The notes under the pieces are model-generated. The model was not told the DNA's origin. It saw only the letters and a program-made list of their open reading frames with translations, and made no database searches. From Limnanthes douglasii subsp. nivea (taxonomy: Eukaryota; Streptophyta; Magnoliopsida; Brassicales; Limnanthaceae), in the NCBI GenBank assembly GCA_036936605.1, contig JAUPFV010000001.1:31629900-31693899 (forward strand): 64,000 nucleotides of DNA, read 5' to 3'. Position 1 is the stretch's first letter. Each line of letters starts with the position of its first letter. Both the position numbers and the translations under genes were made by a program. Positions 56,535 through 64,000 of this stretch are shown one piece after another.

Positions 56535-59494
56535 ATGTTCACAGCAAGAACAGCTTTGATCAAGGGTGGCTGGCTTAACCTCTCAGAATTGGAGAAAGCT
56601 CAAAGGGTTGAAAAAGAGAAAAGACTTGCAGCAGGGCTTCCAGCATCGCCTGTCGAGAAACCAGCCCTTTCAATCGAAGAATCTGATAGAGGTTCATCTT
56701 CTTCTAAAGGTACAAAACCTAGAAAACTCTTTCAATCAACACTCTCCCCCATAGTATCTGGCTCATCAGTCCAAGAGTCAATCCCTATTGTTGAACCGGG
56801 GGTCACTGTCACAAGTGTCAGGAAGAAATCCACTTTCATTGCTATGGGGTCCGACTCCGACCATTCTCCAGATAAATTAATCATGAAAAGACCAAGCAGA
56901 TTGGTTAAAGGACTTTCTTCAAAAAATACCAGTGATTCAGGGTCCGGGGCAACTGTTAGGACACTCCGGGAAATGCCAGTTGGTCCGGGGGCTAGCAGTC
57001 CACTAACCCCTAAAGAAACTTCAACCTCAGAAACTCAGACTGAGATAAAAACTCAAACTCATACAAAGAGCCAACAGTCCGGAGGATCAGCTGTCCCAAG
57101 CTTCATCCCTCCTCGGGCTGTTTCTGCTGAAGCTCCCCCAACAATAATGGAGGAGAGGATGGAAGACTCCACTGAGGAGGTTAGATTTGAGTCCGAGTCT
57201 TCCGGACAAGCTGAAACTGCTATAGTTGTTGCCAAGAAGGGCAAAGAGGACTTGTATCTGAGGCGTCCGGACCTGCCGGAGAGCCTCGAAGGGAGAGTAG
57301 GGCCCAGCTTTCACAAGGTAGAGTTCAAATACCTTTTATCTCTGTTAAAGACCAAGTATGCGTTTATCCATACTAAAGATCTGGGACGATTTCGTACTAA
57401 GTGGGGGATCCCTGAAAATGTAAAAATTCGAATTCCCATCGATCCGGAGACCCCGATGGATTGCAAAAGGAACGAGATAGTCTTCTTTATGGAGCTATTC
57501 AACTGGGGACTTAGGTTCCCACTGGATCCAGAGATAGTGCGCTATTTCCACCTAGTCAAGATATGTCCATCACAGCTAAGCCCTAACGGATGGTACACCC
57601 TGATGTCATGCATTATGGCGTCTAGGTTGTCCGGAATCCCTCTTCCAATGGAAGAGTTCGCTGCTGTAGCTAGTTTGTGCAAACACCATCAGCTCCCTTT
57701 CTATCATTTTAACATGGGGAACGATCTTAAAGCTGTGGATGATCTCCTGGAGTCGGAGAGCAAGTGGAGGAGCCAGTTCTTGTTTGTGAGTGGCTCGTGG
57801 GAGAATGGCAAGAAAATCAAGGCCGGGGAGAATCCTAGCCTTATTCGAAGTAGATGGAGGAGCGATCGTAAGTTTTACTTTAAGTTTCAATTCGAATTTC
57901 TCTTTTCGTTTAGTTTATGCTAATCAGTTACCTTCTTATTTTATCAGAGCTGCCAAAGGAGTTCGGAGACTACCTAAAAGTCGGACAGGTCACCTGTGGC
58001 AAGATAAACGCATGGGCCGCAGAGAACTGGGAGAACCGGTTTCACAAAGCTTTTACCCCTGGGAATTTAGCGAGATCCCATCTGTGGAACACCACAGGTC
58101 GAAGGGATCTAACCTGGGAGGAGTTCTCCACCCCACCTGATGAAGATGTAGTGCTGAGAAGGTCTCATGAATTGGATGGGACCCTCTTCCTTCCTGCCCG
58201 GGCCAAAGCCCCAAGTAAAATGAAGGGCAAGAAGAAGAAAGGCAGGAGAGCGGTAGAGGATACGGAGAAAGAGGCTCCCACAGGTTCAGAGGTGCCAGCC
58301 CAAGCTCAAGTTGACGCAAACCCTCTACAAGTGGTAGAGCAGGAGAGCGAGAAGCTAGGGGTGAACTCCCCAAAACCTACAAGGGCTTCTAAACGGACTC
58401 GCAAACAAGCGAGTGACAGTGCTGACAGGGAAGTCAAAAAGAAAAAGACTTCTCAAAGTGAAGAGCTCACTCTCCGGGATCCGGAGCCCACCTTCCCAAC
58501 CGATCCGACATTAGCTGAAGAGATCCCGGGGAATCTTAACGAAGGGATTCCAAGGGAATTCCATACCGATGAGATCGAAAGGGGAGAGATTAACATGGAT
58601 GAAGTGGATGTCACCGGTCTGGGTCCTCTAGGTGACTACTTACTTGGCCTGTCTAGAGATGAGTTCGCAGGGCCATATGTTCCTCCAAGTAGCTCCAACA
58701 CAGTAAACTTCAACGGTAGGACTTTCTTGGTTTCCAGTGAGAGGGATGTCATAGCCCATTCCCTCCTTAGCAACGTGCAACCAGTACTCACCCTGGAAAG
58801 GCAAGTCCGGAGTCAGGCAGACACCATCAAAGACCTCAAGTCTGAGAAGGAGAAGCTGTCCGAAAACCTCAGGACTGTTACTACTAAGGTTGACTTGCTT
58901 AAGGAGTCGAACGAACAGCTAAAGAAGAGTCAAAATGAAAGCAACACAAAATTTGCTTCTTTAGAAGAGACCGTAAAAGATCTCTGGGCTAAGCTGTCCA
59001 GATTGGAGAAGGACTTGACAGCCTCAAAAGGAGAAACTGTAGCAAAGGAGAAGCTGGTCACCAACCTGACCACTGACAAACTTGCTTTAGAGAATGCAGT
59101 GACTCAGGCTGTTGAGGAAAAAACTGCTTTGGTGAAGGATCAAGAGGCCATGATCAAGGCCAAAATCAACGCTTATGCCAGGGAGATGATACAGAGTGAA
59201 GAATTAATGATTGAGAAAGTAAAGTCCGATATGGTCCTCCCGTTTCACGAGAAGTTCCCGAAGAGGAGACTAGGGGACTTATGGCGCTATGTGGATGGCG
59301 ATGATCTCCCATACTGGACCATGGTTGATGAAGGGTATACTGATATATCCTCGGCTGGTGACGAAGAGGAAACCGGAGAGAGTCCGGGTGAGGAAGAGGT
59401 TGACCCCAAAGGTAAGAAGATCATTGAGGAAAAAAGCGACATCAAGAGCAAGAAAACAGATGAGGGTGAGCCATCTTCAAAGGCTTCATCTTAA
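56535..59494 (+). CDS. Element C antisense gene: gypsy-type transposon-domain protein with coiled coil, one intron
   Basis: Two exons, 56535-57867 and 57948-59494, join in frame to a 959-residue protein. The 80-bp intron starts gtaagttt and ends ttttatcag. Residues about 255-440 form a domain (KYLLSLLKTKYAF, RFPLDPEIVRYFHLVKICPS, GWYTLMSCIMASR) of the kind catalogued in plants as a putative gypsy-type transposon protein. Basic runs follow at about 535-545 (KMKGKKKKGRR) and about 590-613, both nuclear-localisation-like. A long coiled coil spans about 730-865 (ERQVRSQADTIKDLKSEKEK), then comes an acidic tail. Such ORFs, antisense and downstream of pol, are known from Tat-lineage elements; the function is unknown. 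No stop is visible in the spliced frame. Decayed relatives are in E1, M1 and M2. Confidence 0.8.
57868..57947 (+). other. Predicted intron of the element C antisense gene
   Basis: Donor c|gtaagttttac, acceptor cttattttatcag|ag. The interior is T-rich with a stop in the upstream frame (tgc taa). Splicing joins RSRWRSD to LPKEFGDYL through a split CAG codon. The unspliced frame ends at 57923. Confidence 0.75.
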
Positions 59495-59922
59495 TTTATA
59501 ATTTGTTTTTTTATCTTTTGTTTGAACCAAAGTCCTTGGAAGGCCAAGGCACCTTTTTTGTGATGGTGTCCGAATTATTCGGACGGTTTTTTGTACTGCA
59601 CCCAAACTTGCTTAAAAAGTCCTTGGAAGGCCAAGGCAATTATTGAATGAATGTTTTATTTTGCTCAACCATTTTCTTCTTTCATAGTCTGTTTAAATAG
59701 CCGGAGTTGTGAGAGTGTTTAGTTTCCCTGGCTAGAATTTAAGTAGCCCTTAAACCTTTCTATCCGGATAGTATGATAATCAACAGAATTTTGTAAAAAC
59801 TTAGAAAATTATTTAAGAAGGCTCCAAGTTTTATTGAAAGCTCTCTGTGGCGCCGAAGAGAGGAAGTGGTATGCCCCCAAATATTTACATGGATATTTAA
59901 ACAAGTAAATATTTACACAAGT
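59495..59922. other. Convergent region between antisense gene and pol of element C
   Basis: A 22-bp block beginning aagtccttggaaggccaagg occurs twice (59530-59551 and 59617-59638). Between them is a perfect 8-bp-arm hairpin, gtccgaattattcggac (59568-59584), followed by ggtttttt. It probably holds the 3' ends of both converging transcripts. No other coding sequence. Confidence 0.6.
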
Positions 59923-62900
59923 TCATTCCAAGTACATTCGAAGGTGTTCAATATTCCAAGGGTGAGTCAAAACCCTGCCATCTTTGTCTTCTAACCAGTA
60001 TGTGCCAGGCTTGATTCTTTCAACCACAGTATAGGGACCCTCCCAAGTTGGGGCCAGCTTACCGAAGAGCTTTTCTTTAGTATGCAAGAAAACTTTCCTC
60101 AATACTTTGTCCCCTGGCTGAAAATCCCTTCTTCTAACTTTAGAAGCAAATCTGCTTCTCATCAAGCCCTGATAGTGTGCCATTCTAAGATGAGCTTTCA
60201 CTCGCCTTTCTTCAATTAAATCAAGTTGATTTCTAACCGCCATTTCATTAGCCTGTCCGGATAAGTTGTGGACTCGAAAGGAGGGGAGTGTCTTCTCTAT
60301 GGGGGCTACTGCATCCATCCCATAGACCAAGGCAAAAGGTGATTCTTGTGTCGCAGCCCCAGGCGTTGTCCGGTAGGCCCACAAGACTTCTTGTAAATAA
60401 CTAGGCCACTTCCCAGCAGCTCCTTCCAAATTTTTCTTTAAACCGGACAGTATTGTTCTATTAGCCACTTCAACTTGCCCATTGGCCTGTGGGTGGAAAG
60501 GTGAAGAAAAGCAGTGTTGAATACCCCTCGAGGCACAGAAGCTCTCCATTTCTCTGTTGTCAAACTGTGGCCCATTGTCTGTTGTTATTCTTTGGGGGAC
60601 ACCAAATTTGCAACATATGTTGGATAGAATGAATTTTATAACAGCCTTTGATGTTGTCCCTGCCAAGGGGGCTGCTTCTATCCACTTCGAAAAGTAGTCA
60701 ATGGCTACGATTATGGTTTTACGCCCTCCAGACGCCACAGGGAGAGGCCCAACTAAGTCCAATCCCCATCGAGCAAAAGAGATGGGCTCAGAAATTGATT
60801 CCAAAGGAATGGCTGGTACATGAATTTCATTACTGTACCTCTGGCATGGGTCACATCTTCTTACCAGCTCCTTAGCATCTTTCATTATTGATGGCCAATA
60901 ATATCCGGAGAGAAGCACTCTTCTTGTTAATGCTCTAAATCCACAATGGGCTGACCCCTCACCATCATGCAATTCGGAGAGAACCATTTGTGACTCATGA
61001 TCCCCTAAACAGCGTAGGAGAGGTTTGCTATAGGACTTCTTGTACAAGACCTCTCTAATCATGATGAAACCACGAGCCTTTTGTTTTAACGTTCTGGCTT
61101 GTGGTTTATCCAAAGGCACGATGCCATCAGACAGATATTGCATAAGAGGAGACCTCCAGTCTTGAGGCCGGTTTACTTGTATTTCAAAGACTTCCTCTTT
61201 TCCACCTTCATCAAATTGAATAGAAGGGCTTTCGAGCACATGGATCCATGGGTAGGACTCTGTATATGCTATTGTTGCCAATGAGTCTGCTAGCTCATTT
61301 TCTGTCCGAGGAATATGCTCATAGACAACGGCTTTAAACTTCATCGCCTCATTTTTCAAGAGAAGTAAATACTTGATCAATTGCTCCTTTATAGCTTCTG
61401 ATAGGCCCAAGGCATGGTGGACAAGCAATTGGGAGTCACTTAGTAGCTTGACCCTTTTTGCTCCACAGATGTAAGCCAATTTCAACCCAGCCATAGCTGC
61501 TTCGTATTCGGACTCATTATTGGATGCCCTGAAAGCAAAACAAATAGCTTGGAACATATTGTCCCCATAGGGGGAAGTGAGACATATTCCTGCCCCATAT
61601 CCTATGGCACTGGATCCTCCGTCTGTTCGGACAATCCACACTTTTTTGTCTTTTGAATCAGCATGTTGTTCTGAGTCCCTATCAGAATGGAACTCAACCA
61701 GAAAGTCAGCCACAGCTTGAGCTTTTACTGCTGTCCGGGGAGCGAAATCTATGTCGAAGTCCCCCAACTCTACTGACCACTTTGTCATTCTGCTCGAAAT
61801 GTCTGCTTTTTGAAGGACATTTTTTAAAGGGAAAGATGTCCGGACAATGATCGGATGAGCCTGAAAATAAGGCCTCATCTTTCTTGCAGCTATCACCAAG
61901 GCCAATGCTAGTTTTTCAAGTTTCAAGTAACGCCTCTCAGCATCAATCAAGCTTTTGCTGATGTAGTACACTGGGTGAGGATACCCATCAACCTCCCTTA
62001 CTAACACAACACTGATGGCACAACTTGAAACAACCAGATATACAAAGAGAGTTTCCCCATCGATTGGCTTGAACAAAGTCTTGGGAGAGGACAGATGCTT
62101 CTTGATTTCATTGAATGCCTCATCACATTGTGGTGTCCATTCAAAACCTTTTGCACCCTTCAAGGTTTGAAAGAAAGGAGCACATCTGTCCGAAGACCTT
62201 GAGATGAATCTGTTCAAAGCTGCTAACCTCCCCGTTAACCGCTGTACTTCTTTAATGTTTCGAGGAGGCTCCATTTGGAACAAAGTATTGAGTTGGTCCG
62301 GGTCGGGCTGTATTCCATGCTCACTTATGATATACCCTAAGAACTTCCCGGACTGCACTCCGAACACACATTTTTCAGGATTTAACTTTAAATTCACTTT
62401 GGCCAAGTTGGCAAAAGTCTCTTGGAGGTCGGACAAGTGCAGCTGCTCATCCACACTTTTCACCATCATATCGTCAATGTAAACCTCCATATTTCTTCCA
62501 ATTTGATCAACAAATGCCTTATTGACTAACCTTTGATAAGTAGCCCCAACATTTTTCAAGCCAAAGGGCATCACCTTATAGCAGTGCAGACCTCTATCAG
62601 TAACAAAAGTGGTATGCTCTTGATCTTTTGGATCCACCTGGATTTGATTGTACCCGGAGAAAGCATCCATGAAGGAGAGTAGCCTGTTCCCAGAAGTAGA
62701 GTCTACTAACTGATCTATCCGGGGAACCGGATACAAGTCTTTTGGGCAAGCTCCATTGAGATCTGTGAAGTCAATGCACATTCGCCATTTACCATTTTTC
62801 TTTTTTACCAAGACAGGATTGGCAGTCCACAAAGGGTACTGCGATTCTTTAATGTGCCCCATCTTTGTGAGTCTGTCAACTTCTTGCACAATGACATCAG

Positions 62901-64000
62901 CCTTTTCTTTGGAAAAAGCTCTTCTTTTTTGAACTACTGGAGCTATATCTCTCCGGACGGATAAGTGGTGTGATATCACCTCTGATGGAACCCCAGTTAC
63001 ATCAGCATTTCACCAAGCAAAAACGTGCTGATTGTCTTTTAAGAATTTCAACATTCCTTCTTTCAACATTGGTGGCATTTTGGATCCTATCTTAACATTT
63101 TTTCCCTCTTCCAAGTAGTGTGTTTCAACCTCCTCAACTGGGATCAACACTCCGGGGGTCTCTCTGGGGTCATCAATTTCACCCTCACCCCCAGAAAGGC
63201 CCTCAAACTGCTATTGGTCATTTATACGGACTGCCCCCATCGTTCGTGGAGCCAAGGCAGTGGCATAGCATTCTCTTGCAACTTTTTGGCTGCTCCGGAC
63301 AACCCCAACTTGCCCCTGAACAGCATATTTTAGACACTGATGGACTGTCGAAGCCACTGCATGCATCCTAGAGAGCCAAGATCTCCCTAGAATAGCATTG
63401 TAGCAAGTGGGACAATCCACCACAATGAAGAGTATTCTGACTGTTTTCTTGAAAGGGCCCCTGCCCAATAGCACTTCTTCTTCAAACTCACCGATCACAT
63501 CGGCTGAGCTGCCCGTGAAGCCTACGATCGACCTGTCTGACTTTTGAATCACAGCTGGATTTTTCATTTTCTTGTAAGTGTCTAGAAAAAGGATATTGGC
63601 AGAGCTCCCAGTATCCACCAGGATTCGCCTTATCTCATTGCCCCCTATAGATGCTCCTATAACGACAGCATCCTCATGAGGGCCAGCAATGTCTCTCAAA
63701 TCATCCCTATCAAAGACAATGAATGGGAATAAACTTGACGATTGATAAGAGGTCATGCCCCCCTCTAGCTGGGAAGCCAAATTATGAACATGCCTTTTTC
63801 TTGATGAAGTGGTAGGAGCTGTTACAGTGTCCCCTCCGAAAATTGTCAAGGACTCGAAGAATTTAATGAGCCCGGAGACCGATCTAGAACGTTCCTCTAT
63901 AGCACCCACTCTGTTTCTTGTTGGATCAGTATCCAAGTATTCAGATTCCACATCAAACCTTTCAATGATTACCCTAGCCCCCTCCGGGGCAGCATTAACC
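59923..64000 (-). pseudogene. Element C gag-pol (protease to integrase), two nonsense codons; 5' part outside the window
   Basis: One frame is kept from the window edge to the stop near 59923, broken only by TAG at 63213-63211 and TGA at 63012-63010 (HVFAW*NADV, where relatives continue). Protease: ILVDTGSSANILF (about 63620) and CPTCYNAILGRSWLSR. Numbering from Met 62979: RT at about 45-230 with YIDD at 167-170; a first RNase H at about 280-410; a second RNase H-like domain at about 449-575 (TDGGSS, SDSQLLVHH); integrase with C709/C712, D741, D801 and E837, and a C-terminal GPYTVVERIKPGTYWLEDKD. Dual RNase H and an antisense ORF point to the Tat lineage. It is by far the best-preserved element here and probably the youngest. 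Confidence 0.9.

Noticed and set aside
57606..58373. Minus-strand frames of about 100 codons inside the antisense gene of element C
   Set aside because: They are shadows of the plus-strand coding sequence, with no domain and no start context.

Overview
The window reads as nuclear DNA of a eudicot plant. It is AT-rich, its genes have several introns with GT-AG borders, it has a ribosomal-protein gene with a telo-box, and most of its length is Ty3/gypsy retrotransposon debris. I cannot name the species from sequence alone.

Host genes sit at the two edges. The left edge holds the 3' part of a chloroplast CRM-domain intron-splicing factor (CFM3-like, + strand, 163-3949) and a complete cytosolic ribosomal protein S15 gene (uS19, - strand, 5637-7269). 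Near the right edge is a complete nine-exon gene (- strand, 50928-55004). It encodes a membrane-anchored P-loop protein with a zeta-toxin-type kinase domain, of the calmodulin-dependent NAD kinase (NADKc) group. A partial, intron-retaining copy of its last two exons lies inverted about 31 kb away, at 19.0-19.5 kb.

The middle (8-50 kb) is layered transposon sequence. At 8.1-11.0 kb is a cluster of short LTR elements with an initiator-Met-tRNA primer site. At 11.5-16.1 kb (M1) and 39.4-46.9 kb (M2) are two decayed Tat-like gypsy elements on the - strand. M1 has lost most of RT to integrase, and M2 carries a solo LTR in its RT. A foldback element with an internal minisatellite lies at about 16.1-16.9 kb. 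From 20.2 to 39.3 kb there is a three-level nest. A gypsy gag remnant (H) was split by a 17-kb element, E1 (LTRs 21364-21682 and 38160-38478, target duplication TGTGG). E1's integrase was in turn split by E2 (27245-33816, target duplication CACAT).

The right end (55.6 kb to the window end) is a much better preserved Tat-lineage element, C, on the - strand. Its polyprotein (protease, RT, two RNase H domains, integrase) has only two nonsense codons in the visible part. Downstream of pol, in antisense, lies a long ORF (56535-59494) with its own TATA box, a predicted 80-bp intron, a gypsy-type transposon domain, nuclear-localisation-like basic runs and a coiled coil. Decayed copies of the antisense ORF occur in E1, M1 and M2. 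E1 has a candidate intron at the same place in the protein. The antisense gene and its conserved intron, and the abnormal left end of E2, are the observations I rate most worth following up.
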